In this document: positions 44,999 to 54,574 of the stretch, piece after piece
How the letters are laid out: each line of letters opens with the position of its first letter
Numbering within the stretch: position 1 is the first letter of the stretch
Assembly (NCBI RefSeq): GCF_003097355.1
Contig: NZ_PYUI01000003.1
Coordinates: forward strand, 1-64,000
Direction: 5' to 3'
DNA: 64,000 bases
Source: Arthrobacter sp. H-02-3
Lineage (GTDB): Bacteria > Actinomycetota > Actinomycetes > Actinomycetales > Micrococcaceae
The notes under the pieces: model-generated
The model's input: only the letters and a program-made list of their open reading frames with translations
The model's database searches: none
What the model was told of the DNA's origin: nothing
Position numbers and translations under genes: made by a program

Positions 44999-46186
44999 CT
45001 ACCGGTTCTGCCCCTGGTTCTGGGGTTGGGGCCGGTACTTGCCCGTAATGGCGCCGAGGACGGCGGACTGGTGCAGCAGCCCGGTAACGGCGCCATCGCG
45101 GTCCACCACCGCGTACTCCTGGCCATCGAGCTGGGCCAGGTACTGGACGAGCTCTTGGCCCTTGGACCATTCGGGAACGTAGGCCCCGGCGCCCAGGGCG
45201 TAGGACACTGCCGAAACAGGGGTCGTCGCGGCCAACGGGGCAGGCACCATGGCCGCTGCGCCGGCGTCGACAATGCCCACCGGACGGCCGTCCCGGTCGC
45301 ACAGCACCACGGCTGGGCTGCCGGACGGAGCCCGGTGCAGGACGTCGGCAACCGTGGCGGTGTCCGGAAGGCCGACGGCCGGCTCGGCGAGGGCCGCGGC
45401 GTCGACCAAGTACAGCCGGCCCCGCATGCGGGCCTGCTGGATCGACGCCGAAGCGCCCATCCACAGGAAGCTGCCGACGAGGGCCGTGATGAGGGTGAAG
45501 GAAATGTCCGGCCGCGCTCCGCTGACCAGGGGTAGGACAATGAACCACAGCGCCAGGGCGATCACGATGATCCGTCCGGCCCAGCCGGCCGCGATGGTTC
45601 CCTTGTCCTGGTTTCCGGTGGCTTTCCAGACGGCGGATTCAACCAGGCGCCCGCCGTCCAGCGGAAGACCGGGAAGCACGTTGAAGATGCCGATCAGCAG
45701 GTTGGCCCAGACGAAGATGTTGGCCAGGATGTCGGCCACACCGTTCAACTGGCCGTAGGCGAGCAGGAGCCAGCCGGCGCCGGCGAGGACGAAGTTCGCC
45801 GCAGGGCCGGCCATCGCGACCAGGACCGAGCGGCCCGGTGAGGCGGTGAAGCTTTGGAACTGGGTGTGGCCGCCCCAGAGGTTGAGGACAATTTTCTCCG
45901 TGGGCCAGTGGAACACCTTCGCGGTCAGCGCGTGGGCGAGTTCGTGCGCCAGCACGGAGATCAAGAGCAGCAGGGCGTACGCGAAGGCCACGAGGAAGGC
46001 GGTGATGCCCAGATGCGGGTTGTTGGTCTCGAGGACCGGCCCGTACGCGATCACGGTGAAAGCCGCGATGATGAACCAGGAGTAGGCGAGATATACCGGG
46101 ATGCCGGCTATGCGGCCCAGCGGGATACCGTCCTTGCGGGAAGCCGCCACCTTGCCGGGCTGTCCCTGGCCCCCGGTGTCAGCCAC
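44999..46186 (-). CDS. Site-2 protease-like M50 membrane metalloprotease with CBS domains
   Basis: 395 residues from the GTG at 46186, overlapping the HAD stop by eight bases (GTGGCTGA). The zinc site is SVLAHELAHALTAKVFHW, with the distal Asp in NVLPGLPLDGGRLVESAVW. About six membrane segments precede a C-terminal pair of CBS-type modules (VADVLHRAPSGSPAVVLCDR; YLAQLDGQEYAVVDRDGAVT). This is the Rip3-like architecture of mycobacteria, an intramembrane protease whose CBS domains probably sense a nucleotide. Substrate unknown. It lies upstream of trmI and mpa. Confidence 0.9.
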   Translation of the reverse strand: MADTGGQGQPGKVAASRKDGIPLGRIAGIPVYLAYSWFIIAAFTVIAYGPVLETNNPHLGITAFLVAFAYALLLLISVLAHELAHALTAKVFHWPTEKIVLNLWGGHTQFQSFTASPGRSVLVAMAGPAANFVLAGAGWLLLAYGQLNGVADILANIFVWANLLIGIFNVLPGLPLDGGRLVESAVWKATGNQDKGTIAAGWAGRIIVIALALWFIVLPLVSGARPDISFTLITALVGSFLWMGASASIQQARMRGRLYLVDAAALAEPAVGLPDTATVADVLHRAPSGSPAVVLCDRDGRPVGIVDAGAAAMVPAPLAATTPVSAVSYALGAGAYVPEWSKGQELVQYLAQLDGQEYAVVDRDGAVTGLLHQSAVLGAITGKYRPQPQNQGQNR

Positions 46187-46946
46187 GGACGGGGCTCGCA
46201 GTCGTGCGGGCGACGGAGCCGGCGTCGGCATCGAGCCCGAAGGTGGCATCGGGGAATTCGTGCCGCAGGGCCACCAGCTCTTCAAGGTCCGCCACCGTGC
46301 GGCCCTCGAGGGTATCCCAGGTGGCGCGGCGGGGATCATGCGGGAGGGGCACGATGTGCGGGATGGCGACGGTGACGACGCCCGAGGCCACGGCGGCGGC
46401 GACGCCCGGGGCGGAATCCTCCAGGGCCACGCAGTGGTGATGGCTGAGGTCGGGGTCCTGCTGCTGCAGGAGCTCAACGGCCTTGAGGTAGGCCTCCGGG
46501 TGGGGCTTTCCCTGCGAGACGGTGTCCCCTGTGACGAGAAAATCGAAGTAGGGCGCGGGGAGGCTGGCAACGATTTCCCGGGCCAGCGGGGCCTCTGACA
46601 TGGTGACGAGGGCGCAGCGGACGCCGGCGTTGTAGAGCTCGTCGAGCAGTTCGCGGGCCCCGGGCCGCCAGGGAACGGACTTGCGGACCTGGCTGACCAC
46701 ATGGCCCGTGAGGGTGTTGATGATGTCGCGTCGTTCCATCGCTACGCCGGCCTCCTGCAGCAGGCCGGCGGAAAACACCAGGGACTGTCCCACGAGCTGC
46801 ATGGCCTGGTCATGGGACCACTGTCCGCCGTGCGCTTCAACGAGGGTGCGTTCGGCTTCTATCCAGTAGGGCTCGGTGTCGACAATGGTGCCATCCATGT
46901 CCCATAGCGCTGCTTTAAGGAGGGGCCGGGAAGCTGAGGATCGCAT
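46179..46946 (-). CDS. HAD-family hydrolase (beta-phosphoglucomutase/phosphatase-like)
   Basis: 255 residues from ATG 46946. HAD motif I is ALWDMDGTIVDTEPYW (Asp nucleophile and second Asp), motif II is CALVTMSEAP, motif III Lys is in GDTVSQGKPHPEAYLKA, and motif IV is CVALEDSAPGVAAA. The cap is the alpha-helical type inserted after motif I, as in subfamily IA phosphatases. Substrate unknown. A short tail of about 20 residues follows the domain. It overlaps the M50 protease gene and is divergent from the PAC2 gene. Confidence 0.9.
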   Translation of the reverse strand: MRSSASRPLLKAALWDMDGTIVDTEPYWIEAERTLVEAHGGQWSHDQAMQLVGQSLVFSAGLLQEAGVAMERRDIINTLTGHVVSQVRKSVPWRPGARELLDELYNAGVRCALVTMSEAPLAREIVASLPAPYFDFLVTGDTVSQGKPHPEAYLKAVELLQQQDPDLSHHHCVALEDSAPGVAAAVASGVVTVAIPHIVPLPHDPRRATWDTLEGRTVADLEELVALRHEFPDATFGLDADAGSVARTTASPVRG

Positions 46947-47099
46947 GCCTTCCAGTCTACGGGGAAGCCGGATGCGGGGCGCCCGCGCTACGCCTACGGC
47001 GAATTTTGGCTGGCGGGCCGCAGTCTCCGTGCAGTTTTTTGCCTCTTCGCGGTGCTTCAATGCCTGCACTGGGAAGCGACTTGGACGTAGGGTGATGGC

Positions 47100-48005
47100 A
47101 TGAACAGCTTCGAGGCAGACCCCACCGAACCAGGCGCCGTCTCCGAGCCGGAGCGGCTGCTGCAGCCCGTCCCCGAGGGCCGGCGCATCACGGTCATGCT
47201 GGCCGCCTTTGAAGGCTGGAATGACGCCGGGGAGGCCGCCAGCGACGCCCTGCGCTACCTGAACAAACTCTGGGGCGGCAAAAAAGTCGGGTCGATCGAC
47301 GCCGACGAGTACTACGACTTCCAGTTCACCAGGCCTACGATCCGCCGGACGGCGTCCGGCGAGCGGAAGATCAAGTGGCCGTCCACCCGGATCTTCAAGG
47401 CAAGTGTCCCCGACTCGAATGTGGACGTGATATTCGTCCAGGGCACGGAGCCGTCCTATAAGTGGCGCGCCTACACCGCCGAGTTGCTGGTGCATGCCGA
47501 AGCCCTGCACGTGGACTACGTCATTCTGGTCGGTGCCCTGCTGGCCGATGTGCCGCACAGCCGGCCGATTCCGGTCAGCACGTCCACCGACGACAACGCC
47601 CTGCGGGAGCGGATGGACTTTGAAGCGTCACAGTACGAGGGCCCGGTGGGAATCGTGGGCGTGCTCGGCGAGGTGGCGCTGCTTGCCGGACTGCCGACGG
47701 TCTCGCTCTGGGCGGCCGTGCCGCACTATGTGGCCCAGGCGCCGTCGCCCAAAGCGCAGCTGGCCATCCTGAACCGGATCGAAGAGCTCCTGCAGGTCCC
47801 CCTGGACACGCAGGAACTCGTGGAAGAGGCCGACGCGTGGGAGCGCGGCGTGGACGAGCTCGCCACCGAGGATCCCGAGATTGCGGCCTATGTGCGCCAG
47901 CTGGAGGAGGCCAAGGACACCGCTGACCTGCCGGAGGCCAGCGGCGAATCTATCGCCCGTGAATTCGAGCGCTACCTCAAGCGCCGCAACAAGGACAAAC
48001 CCTAA
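47100..48005 (+). CDS. PAC2 family protein
   Basis: 301 residues. The domain contains RITVMLAAFEGWNDAGEAAS at the N terminus and VDYVILVGALLADVPHSRPI in the middle, typical of bacterial PAC2 (proteasome assembly chaperone 2-like) proteins. The C-terminal acidic helices (EELLQVPLDTQELVEEADAW) are characteristic of the actinobacterial branch. In eukaryotes PAC2 assists 20S alpha-ring assembly; whether this protein helps PrcBA is not shown, though the proteasome locus begins about 3 kb away. It is divergent from the HAD gene. Confidence 0.9.
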   Translation: MNSFEADPTEPGAVSEPERLLQPVPEGRRITVMLAAFEGWNDAGEAASDALRYLNKLWGGKKVGSIDADEYYDFQFTRPTIRRTASGERKIKWPSTRIFKASVPDSNVDVIFVQGTEPSYKWRAYTAELLVHAEALHVDYVILVGALLADVPHSRPIPVSTSTDDNALRERMDFEASQYEGPVGIVGVLGEVALLAGLPTVSLWAAVPHYVAQAPSPKAQLAILNRIEELLQVPLDTQELVEEADAWERGVDELATEDPEIAAYVRQLEEAKDTADLPEASGESIAREFERYLKRRNKDKP

Positions 48006-48043
48006 CGCCCAGGCCGCGGCTGTCGGCTCCTGGAATCCGGCTC

Positions 48044-49324
48044 CTAGAGTTCGACGCCGAGCAGGGCGTTCACGGCATCGCCCACCAGTGCGGCGTCCGT
48101 GGCTGACGCGGTTCCCGGGGTGGCCAGCGCGGCCTGTGCCCAGGCGTCGATGGCGGCCAGGGCGCCGGGAGCGTTGAGATCATTGGCGAGCTCGGTCCGC
48201 AGCCGGCCGAGGAGGGACGCGGCGGATCCGTGCGGAGCCAACGCGAGGGCTTCGCGCCAAGTGCGGAGCCGGTCCTTGGCCTCCGCGAACCCGGCTTCGG
48301 TCCAGGACCAGTCCGTGCGGTAGTGGTGGGCCAGAATGGCCAGACGGATCGCAGCCGGCTCCTCACCGTCAGCGCGGAGCCGGGACACCAGGACCAGGTT
48401 GCCCTTGGACTTGCTCATCTTCTCGCCGTCCAGGCCCACCATGCCGGCGTGCGCGAAGTGGTGGGCCAGCGGAACACCCGCCAGCGAGTAGGCGTGGCCG
48501 GCACCCATTTCGTGGTGCGGGAAGATCAGGTCCGAGCCGCCGCCTTGGACGGTGAAGGGCTTGGGCAGGTACTGCTGGGCGATCACGGTGCATTCGATGT
48601 GCCAGCCGGGCCGTCCCTCCCCCAGTTCACCGCCGGGCCAGCTGGGCTCACCCTCGCGGGCAACCCGCCACAGCAGCGGATCCAGTGCCTGGCGCTTCCC
48701 GGCCCGGCCCGGATCGCCGCCGCGTTCGGCGAAGAGTTCGAGCATTTCGGCGTCGGACAGTCCCGAGATGGATCCCAGCGTCCAAGCATCGCGCGCCTCG
48801 GTGGAGTGCTTCCCGGCGGCCTCGACGTCGTAGTAGACGTCGCCGTCGGGCTCGCCGCCGGTGCCGGGAACCCGGTAGGCGAGGCCGTTGCGCAGGAGCC
48901 GCTCGATGGCGGGAACGATCAGCGGAACGGCCTCGACGGCGCCGACGTAGTGGTCCGGGGCGAGGACGTTCAGCGCCTCCATGTCCGTCTGGAAGAGCTC
49001 GATTTGGCTTGCCGCAAGTTCGCGCCAGTCAACTCCGGTGGCCGTCGCCCGCTCCAGGAGGGGGTCGTCGACGTCGGTGACGTTCTGGACGTAGGAGACG
49101 TGCTGCCGCCCGTCCCGCCAGGCACGGTTCAGGAGGTCGAAGGCGACATAGCTGGCCGCGTGGCCCATGTGGGTGGCGTCGTAGGGGGTGATGCCGCAGA
49201 CATACATGGACTGCTCACCCGTGGCCTCCAGGGTGACGATTGCGCCTTTGGCGGTGTCGAAGAGGCGCAGGGCAGGCATGCTGCCCGGGAGCTGGGGAAC
49301 AGGGCGGGAGATCCAGGATTTCAC
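48044..49324 (-). CDS. mshC: Mycothiol ligase MshC (Cys:GlcN-Ins ligase)
   Basis: 426 residues, a cysteinyl-tRNA-synthetase paralogue. It joins Cys to GlcN-inositol with ATP in mycothiol synthesis. Zn/Cys site [20 protein letters not shown] (Cys43 and the HxGH variant THMGH), [20 protein letters not shown] and [15 protein letters not shown] are intact. The anticodon-binding domain of CysRS is much reduced, as expected for MshC. The gene stands tail-to-tail with the PAC2 gene and directly after uppP (15 bases), perhaps as an operon. Confidence 0.95.
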   Translation of the reverse strand: MKSWISRPVPQLPGSMPALRLFDTAKGAIVTLEATGEQSMYVCGITPYDATHMGHAASYVAFDLLNRAWRDGRQHVSYVQNVTDVDDPLLERATATGVDWRELAASQIELFQTDMEALNVLAPDHYVGAVEAVPLIVPAIERLLRNGLAYRVPGTGGEPDGDVYYDVEAAGKHSTEARDAWTLGSISGLSDAEMLELFAERGGDPGRAGKRQALDPLLWRVAREGEPSWPGGELGEGRPGWHIECTVIAQQYLPKPFTVQGGGSDLIFPHHEMGAGHAYSLAGVPLAHHFAHAGMVGLDGEKMSKSKGNLVLVSRLRADGEEPAAIRLAILAHHYRTDWSWTEAGFAEAKDRLRTWREALALAPHGSAASLLGRLRTELANDLNAPGALAAIDAWAQAALATPGTASATDAALVGDAVNALLGVEL

Positions 49325-49339
49325 AGCCCAAGCCTAGTG

Positions 49340-50173
49340 CTAGGCGCTGATGACATTGAAACCGAGCAGCAGGTACAGGGCCATGCCCAGGAGGATCCGG
49401 TACCAGACGAACAGCCGGTAGCCGCGGGTTGAGACGTACTTGAGGAACCAGCCGATGATGACATAGCCCACAGCGAAGGCGATCACGGTGGCCAGGGCCG
49501 TTTCCGGGAGGCCGTAGGGGCCGGTGATGCCTTCTTTGGAGACCACTTTGTACAGCTGGTAGAGGCCGCTGCCGAAGACTGCGGGGATCGCCAGCAGGAA
49601 CGAGTACCGGGCCGCCGCCTCGCGGGTGTAGCCCATGAGCAGGCCGGCGCTGATCGTGCCGCCGGAGCGGGACACGCCCGGGAACAGGGCCAGGGCCTGG
49701 GCGAGGCCGTAATAAAGGCCGTGTTTGTAGGTTAGTTGCGTGAGGTCGCGGTTCTGCTTGCCGACTGTGTCGGCCACGGCCAGGACCATGCCGAACAGAA
49801 TCAGCATGGTCGCGACCCCCCAGAGGCTGCGGAGCACGGATTCGATCTGGTCCTGGAAGAGAAGGCCGAGGACGATGATCGGGATGCTGCCCAGGATCAC
49901 GAGCCAGCCCATGCGCGCATCCGGGTCCTGCCGGGACACTTTGCCGGTGAGCGAACCGGTCCAGGCGCGGATGATCCGCAGGATGTCGCGCCAGAAATAG
50001 ACGATCACCGCCGTCTCGGTGCCCAGTTGCGTGATGGCCGTGAAGGCCGCGCCGGGGTCGGCCGCGTTCGGGAGGAAAGCACCGACAATCCGCAGATGGG
50101 CGCTCGAGGAGATCGGGAGGAACTCGGTCAGTCCCTGTACGAGGCCCAGCAGAGCCGCTTGTATCCAGTTCAC
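49340..50173 (-). CDS. uppP: Undecaprenyl-diphosphatase UppP (BacA)
   Basis: 277 residues from the GTG at 50173 ([12 protein letters not shown]). About eight membrane segments. The two active-site motifs are present: [18 protein letters not shown] (Glu and Ser) and [20 protein letters not shown] (Arg). It recycles undecaprenyl pyrophosphate, the lipid carrier of peptidoglycan and wall polymers, and its overproduction gives bacitracin resistance. It is transcribed before mshC and divergently from the aldo/keto reductase. Confidence 0.95.
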   Translation of the reverse strand: MNWIQAALLGLVQGLTEFLPISSSAHLRIVGAFLPNAADPGAAFTAITQLGTETAVIVYFWRDILRIIRAWTGSLTGKVSRQDPDARMGWLVILGSIPIIVLGLLFQDQIESVLRSLWGVATMLILFGMVLAVADTVGKQNRDLTQLTYKHGLYYGLAQALALFPGVSRSGGTISAGLLMGYTREAAARYSFLLAIPAVFGSGLYQLYKVVSKEGITGPYGLPETALATVIAFAVGYVIIGWFLKYVSTRGYRLFVWYRILLGMALYLLLGFNVISA

Positions 50174-50225
50174 GTTTATAGACCCTACGTTATGAAGCAG
50201 CCCGAATCCCCGTAAGCTTGCTGAC

Positions 50226-51161
50226 ATGCAGCAGCGTTATGTCGGCAACAGTGGGTTGCGCGTGTCCGCCCTTTCCCTTGGCACCATGTCCTGGGCCCGG
50301 GAAACCGAGGAACAGGATGCCGCCGCCCTGCTGCGGGCCTTCGTCGATGGCGGCGGGACGCTGATCGATACAGCTGCTTCCTACGCTGACGGGCAGGCCG
50401 AGGCCATGCTCGGCGGCATGCTGGGCGACGTCGTCGCCCGCTCCGAGGTGGTGATCTCCACGAAAGCCGGACTCACGACGACGGACGGCCGCCGCAGCGT
50501 CGACACGTCCCGCAACGGGATGCTCTCGGGTCTTGACGCGAGCCTGGCGCGGCTGGGAACGGACTATGTGGACCTGTGGTTGGCACATGCCTGGGACCCC
50601 AACGTGCCGCTCGAGGAAACCCTTTCCGCCCTCGACTTCGCGGTACGTTCCGGCAGGGCGCGCTACGTCGGCGTTTCCAACTTCAACGGCTGGCAGACGG
50701 CTAAGGCCGCCGCGATCGCGGGCTTTCCCCTGGTCGCCAACCAGTCCGAATATTCTCTCCTGCAGCGCACCGCGGAGATTGAGCTGATTCCGGCGATCGA
50801 GGACGCGGGGCTTGGCCTCATGGCCTGGGGTCCGCTGGGACGGGGTGTCCTGAGCGGAAAGTACCGGGGTCACATCCCCGCGGACTCCCGGGCCGCCCAG
50901 CAGCGGCTCGCCACCTATGTGGAGCCCTATCTCGAGGCGCCGGCGTCCAGCGTGGTCGAGGCGGTCGCCATGGCGGCGAAGGGGCTTGGCCGGACGGCCT
51001 TGGACGTGTCGCTGAGCTGGCTCCTGTCCCAGCAGGGGGTGGCCACCGCCGTCGTCGGTGCACGGACCCCGGTGCAGCTCAAGGAGATCCTGGACGCGAC
51101 ACTCGCCCCGCTCCCCCCGGAGATCGCGCAGGCGCTCGAAGACGTCTCCGACCCCGTCTAA
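50226..51161 (+). CDS. Aldo/keto reductase
   Basis: 311 residues, (beta/alpha)8 barrel. Catalytic Asp and Tyr in [14 protein letters not shown], Lys in [13 protein letters not shown], and the His-containing [14 protein letters not shown]. The NADPH-binding end is [15 protein letters not shown] and [14 protein letters not shown]. It resembles the YghZ/Gsj-type reductases of broad carbonyl specificity; the substrate is unknown. The ATG is 52 bases from the uppP start (divergent). Confidence 0.9.
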   Translation: MQQRYVGNSGLRVSALSLGTMSWARETEEQDAAALLRAFVDGGGTLIDTAASYADGQAEAMLGGMLGDVVARSEVVISTKAGLTTTDGRRSVDTSRNGMLSGLDASLARLGTDYVDLWLAHAWDPNVPLEETLSALDFAVRSGRARYVGVSNFNGWQTAKAAAIAGFPLVANQSEYSLLQRTAEIELIPAIEDAGLGLMAWGPLGRGVLSGKYRGHIPADSRAAQQRLATYVEPYLEAPASSVVEAVAMAAKGLGRTALDVSLSWLLSQQGVATAVVGARTPVQLKEILDATLAPLPPEIAQALEDVSDPV

Positions 51162-51235
51162 GGGCTGCCGGGGTGCCTTCTGCTAGCCGTGGGCGCGGGC
51201 CCGGGCCCGGGCGGATTCGACCACGTTTTACGGGC

Positions 51236-51511
51236 CTAGTTCTCTGAGTTCTGCAGGATTTCGAGGTCTTCTTCGTCGTCGACGTCCTCGTCGTCCTCGT
51301 CCTCTTCGTCGCCGTCGATCACTTCGAGGGGCGTCACTTCGCCGTACGCTTCGTACAGAGCGTCGTCGTAGACTTCAAAGGCATCAGCAACGGCGAAGAA
51401 CGCCGCTTCGACCGCGGGATCCCCGTCACTCCTGCGGGCGGAGACGGCCGCCAGGTGTTCTTCCAGTGCAGAGGTCAGGGATTGAAGCGCGACACGCGGA
51501 TCGATGCTCAT
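51236..51511 (-). CDS. Small acidic protein, 91 aa
   Basis: A compact N-terminal helical part (PRVALQSLTSALEEHLAAVS, then EAAFFAVADAFEVYDDALYE) is followed by an extreme acidic tail (EEDEDDEDVDDEED) encoded by GA-repeat codons. It resembles a conserved actinobacterial family often called a primosomal or hypothetical protein. Function unknown. It is divergent from the DUF5703 gene 39 bases away. Confidence 0.75.
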   Translation of the reverse strand: MSIDPRVALQSLTSALEEHLAAVSARRSDGDPAVEAAFFAVADAFEVYDDALYEAYGEVTPLEVIDGDEEDEDDEDVDDEEDLEILQNSEN

Positions 51512-51550
51512 GACTTCACGTTAGCCGGAAAAAGACGAAAATGGAGAGCA

Positions 51551-51784
51551 ATGAAAGAACATTTTCTGAGCAGCTCGGTCCGGCGGGAACGGGACTATGT
51601 CAAGCAGTACGAGTACCTCGTCCTGACGGTCGGTCCTGAGGATTCTCTGCCCGAGGCCCGGCGCCGGCTCGTGGAGCATTCCGAGTACGGCAAATGGGAG
51701 CTGGAGCGCAGCCGCCTCTATGTCGGCGGCGGACGCCGCTTCTGGCTGCGCCGCAAGGTCATCCAGGTCCAGCGCACCGTCTAA
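51551..51784 (+). CDS. DUF5703 family protein
   Basis: 77 residues from ATG 51551 (GGAGAG upstream). The core (YVKQYEYLVLTVGPEDSLPE, then RRLVEHSEYGKWELERSRLY and a Trp-Leu-Arg-Arg-Lys end) is conserved in small actinobacterial proteins of this family. It is a single folded unit with no signal peptide. Function unknown. Confidence 0.85.
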   Translation: MKEHFLSSSVRRERDYVKQYEYLVLTVGPEDSLPEARRRLVEHSEYGKWELERSRLYVGGGRRFWLRRKVIQVQRTV

Positions 51785-51825
51785 GACGCCCCGGGCCGCT
51801 CCAGGCCGCTCCAGGCCGTGTCCAG

Positions 51826-52989
51826 TCAGGGCGTGTCCAGCGGACCCAGCCAGGCGTTCGCCACGGTGTTGTGCGCTGATTCATCGTCCGACGGGTGGAA
51901 CATGCCCGCGAGCACGTCCCGGTACAGCCGCTCGAGCTCGGAGCCGCGGAAGTAGCTGGAGCCTCCGGACACCCGGATGGCGAGATCCACCACGGTCCGG
52001 GCGGTTTCCGTCGCCCGGACCTTGAGGCCCACGAGCCGGGGGAACCACTGGTTGCCCATGTCCGCGAGTTCGTCGACGTCGGCTGCCACGCGGGACAGTT
52101 GCGGGTAGAGCGCATCCATGGCCATCGCCGCTTCTGCCACCTTCCAGCGGATATCCGGATCCTGGGCGTAACTGCGGCCGCCGTTCTTGAAGGATGTCCG
52201 GCGCTTCACGGCCTCCACCCCGAGCGTGAGCGCCCGTTCCCCGATGCCCGTGTACACCGCTGCAAGCAGGGTCTCGAAGCAGGCAAAGATCGCGAAAATC
52301 AAGGGATCCGCGTTGGGACCCACCGGAAGCTTCCGGAAGATCCGCTCCGCCGGCACGACGGCACCGTCCAGGACCGTCGTATTGGACTGGCTGGCCCGCA
52401 TGCCGAGGGTGTCCCAGTCGGGCAGGATCTTGTACCCGGGCGTGTCCCGCGTGATGAATCCGTGGACCAGTTCCCCGGCACCGTCCGCGGCGGAGGCGTC
52501 CTTCCCGAAGATCCCCAGCCGGGTCCAGGCCGGGGACAGGCTCGTGAAGATCTTGCGGCCGGTGAAGCTGTAGCCGCCGTCGGGCAAGGGGACGGCCTCG
52601 GTGAGGGAATCGAACAGCACGGAGTCGTTCCCGGCCTCCGAATTCCCGAACGCGAAGACCTCCCCCCGTGCAGCGTCCTTGAGGACGAAATCCAGTGAGG
52701 AGTCGCCCCGGGCGGCCAGGACGTGCGCGACGCCGGTCCAGACCAGGTGCATGTTGACCGCCAGCGCGGTGGCCGGCGCCGCCGTAGCGAGCCGGCGTTG
52801 CAGCTGCGCCGCATCGGCCAGACCGAGTCCCAGGCCGCCGTCGGCCGCCGGGACGAAGATCTTCAGGTACCCGGCCGCCGTCAGGTCCGCGAGGTCCTCA
52901 TGGAAGAAGGCGTTGTCGCGGTCATAGCCGGCGGCGCGGCCGCGGATCCGTTCCAGCAGTGGCCCGGCGAGGATGTCCTCGGGCGTCAT
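51826..52989 (-). CDS. Acyl-CoA dehydrogenase family protein (flavin monooxygenase branch possible)
   Basis: 387 residues with N-terminal helical, beta middle (SFTGRKIFTSLSPAWTRLGI; DWDTLGMRASQSNTTVLDGA) and C-terminal helical domains (DLAIRVSGGSSYFRGSELER). The usual active-site Glu of true dehydrogenases is not evident. The GGSSYFRGSELERLYRD end resembles the DszC/HsaA-type flavin-dependent monooxygenases that share this fold. It may therefore oxidise rather than dehydrogenate. It is 14 bases after the M20 peptidase gene, likely in one transcript. Confidence 0.85.
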   Translation of the reverse strand: MTPEDILAGPLLERIRGRAAGYDRDNAFFHEDLADLTAAGYLKIFVPAADGGLGLGLADAAQLQRRLATAAPATALAVNMHLVWTGVAHVLAARGDSSLDFVLKDAARGEVFAFGNSEAGNDSVLFDSLTEAVPLPDGGYSFTGRKIFTSLSPAWTRLGIFGKDASAADGAGELVHGFITRDTPGYKILPDWDTLGMRASQSNTTVLDGAVVPAERIFRKLPVGPNADPLIFAIFACFETLLAAVYTGIGERALTLGVEAVKRRTSFKNGGRSYAQDPDIRWKVAEAAMAMDALYPQLSRVAADVDELADMGNQWFPRLVGLKVRATETARTVVDLAIRVSGGSSYFRGSELERLYRDVLAGMFHPSDDESAHNTVANAWLGPLDTP

Positions 52990-53003
52990 GGCGGGGTGTC
53001 CGC

Positions 53004-54320
53004 TCAGTAGTTGGTGAGCAGGGTGTTCAGCACCCGCGCACCGAACTTCAGGGAATCAGCCGGGACGCGCTCGTCCACGCCGTGGAACATGCCGGTGAAG
53101 TCGAGCTCGTCCGGAAGCATCAGCGGGGCAAAACCGTAACCGGTGATGCCGAGCCGGCTCAGGGACTTGTTGTCCGTTCCGCCGGAGAGCGTGTAGGGCA
53201 GGACCTTGGCGCCGGGGTCCTCGGAGTGCAGGGCGTCGATCATTGAATCGACGAGGTTCCCGGCGAACGGCACTTCCAGTGAGACGTCGTTGTGCACGTA
53301 GCTGATGTCCACGCCGGTCCCGGCGAGTTCGCGGACGATCTCCAGCACGTGCTCCTCCTGCCCGGGCAGGGTGCGGCAGTCGATGAGGGCCTCGGCGGAT
53401 TCAGGGATGACGTTGTGCTTGTAGCCGCCCTTGAGCAGCGTGGGGTTGGTGGTGTTCTGCAGCGTGGCGCCGACGAACCGGGCCACGGTACCGAGTTCCT
53501 TGAGGATCTTGTCCGGATCGTCCGGATCGAATTCGACGCCCGTGAGTTCGGTCACACCGTCGAGGAACTGCCGCGTGGTGGGAGTGAGTTCGATCGGCCA
53601 GTTGTAGGCACCGATCCGGGAGACCGCGCCGGCGAGCCGCGTCACAGCGTTGTCCGTGTTGATCTGCGAGCCGTGGCCCGCGCGGCCGTGGGCGACGAGG
53701 CGGAGCCAGGAGAGGCCCTTCTCGGCCGTCTGGAGCAGATATGTGCGCTGCCCGCCGATGGTCGCGGAGAAGCCGCCGACCTCCGAGATCGCCTCCGTGG
53801 CGCCCTCAAAGAGTTCGGGGCGCTTGTCGACCGCGTAGCGGGCCCCGTAGGTGCCGCCGGCTTCCTCGTCGGCGAAAAACGCGAAGATGATGTCGCGCTT
53901 GGGCTTGCGGCCCGTACGGGCGAAGTTGCGCAGCACGGACAGGATCATGGCGTCCATGTCCTTCATGTCCACCGCGCCGCGTCCCCAGATCAGGCCGTCT
54001 TTGAGTTCGGCGCCGAAGGGGTCCACCGACCACTGCTCGCGGAGGGCCGGCACCACATCCAGGTGGCCGTGGACCACGAGGGCGCTGGCGGAGGGGTCCT
54101 CCCCCGCCAGCCGGGTCACCACGCTGGCCCGCCCCGGGGCCGCCTCGAAGATTTCGGCGTCCAGCCCGACTTCGGCCATGAGCCCGGCGGTGTACTCGGC
54201 GGCCGCGCGTTCACCGGGGCCGGAGCCGTCGCCGTAGTTGGATGTATCGATCCGGATCAGCTCCTGGCAGATCCTGACGACCTCGTCCTCGGGCCTGATG
54301 TCGGTCCGGTTGTCAGTCAT
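53004..54320 (-). CDS. M20-family metallopeptidase/deacylase
   Basis: 438 residues from ATG 54320 (GAGGAG upstream). Zinc ligands and catalytic Glu: VVHGHLDVVPALRE, GRGAVDMKDMDAM, FFADEEAGGTYGARYA and the late FHGVDERVPAD. The lid domain insertion (HGRAGHGSQINTDNAVTRLA) is typical of ArgE/DapE/CPG2 relatives. Cleaves N-acyl or dipeptide bonds; the exact substrate is not deducible. It starts the M20/ACAD unit. Confidence 0.93.
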   Translation of the reverse strand: MTDNRTDIRPEDEVVRICQELIRIDTSNYGDGSGPGERAAAEYTAGLMAEVGLDAEIFEAAPGRASVVTRLAGEDPSASALVVHGHLDVVPALREQWSVDPFGAELKDGLIWGRGAVDMKDMDAMILSVLRNFARTGRKPKRDIIFAFFADEEAGGTYGARYAVDKRPELFEGATEAISEVGGFSATIGGQRTYLLQTAEKGLSWLRLVAHGRAGHGSQINTDNAVTRLAGAVSRIGAYNWPIELTPTTRQFLDGVTELTGVEFDPDDPDKILKELGTVARFVGATLQNTTNPTLLKGGYKHNVIPESAEALIDCRTLPGQEEHVLEIVRELAGTGVDISYVHNDVSLEVPFAGNLVDSMIDALHSEDPGAKVLPYTLSGGTDNKSLSRLGITGYGFAPLMLPDELDFTGMFHGVDERVPADSLKFGARVLNTLLTNY

Positions 54321-54392
54321 AGCGGCTCCTCGTGGCGGGTGGCTCAATTGCTGGCTTCAGCCTACCCACACCACCCCCGCTGACCCCGATTA

Positions 54393-54420
54393 TTTGTTTC
54401 CGGAAAAGTCGTGCTAGAGT
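54393..54420 (+). promoter_or_regulatory. Promoter of the tRNA-Leu gene
   Basis: TTTGTT (54393-54398), 16-base spacer and TAGAGT (54415-54420), about 65 bases before the tRNA 5' end. Typical of stable-RNA promoters of high-GC actinobacteria. Confidence 0.45.
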
Positions 54421-54484
54421 CTTTCTCGCTGCTTCCGAGAAAAGCAAAACGCTGAAAGGCGAAACGAACTCGGAATTACCACCT

Positions 54485-54567
54485 GCGCGGGTGGCGGAAT
54501 GGCAGACGCGCTAGCTTGAGGTGCTAGTCCTCGAAAGGGGGTGGGGGTTCAAGTCCCCCTCCGCGCA
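54485..54567 (+). tRNA. tRNA-Leu (anticodon GAG)
   Basis: 83 bases, class II. Acceptor arms GCGCGGG and TCCGCGC (closing G-U pair), D-arm TGGCGGAATGGCAGACGC, anticodon stem CTAGC/GCTAG with loop TTGAGGT (GAG, reading CUC and CUU), a variable arm around TCCTCGAAAGGGGG, and T-arm GGGGGTTCAAGTCCCCC. Discriminator A; CCA is not encoded. It stands alone with its own promoter and terminator. Confidence 0.95.
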
Positions 54568-54574
54568 CAACGGG

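Noticed and set aside
47096..47103. rRNA or CRISPR array in the window
   Set aside because: No rRNA conserved segments or regularly spaced repeats were found anywhere; this position was only checked as a gene start.
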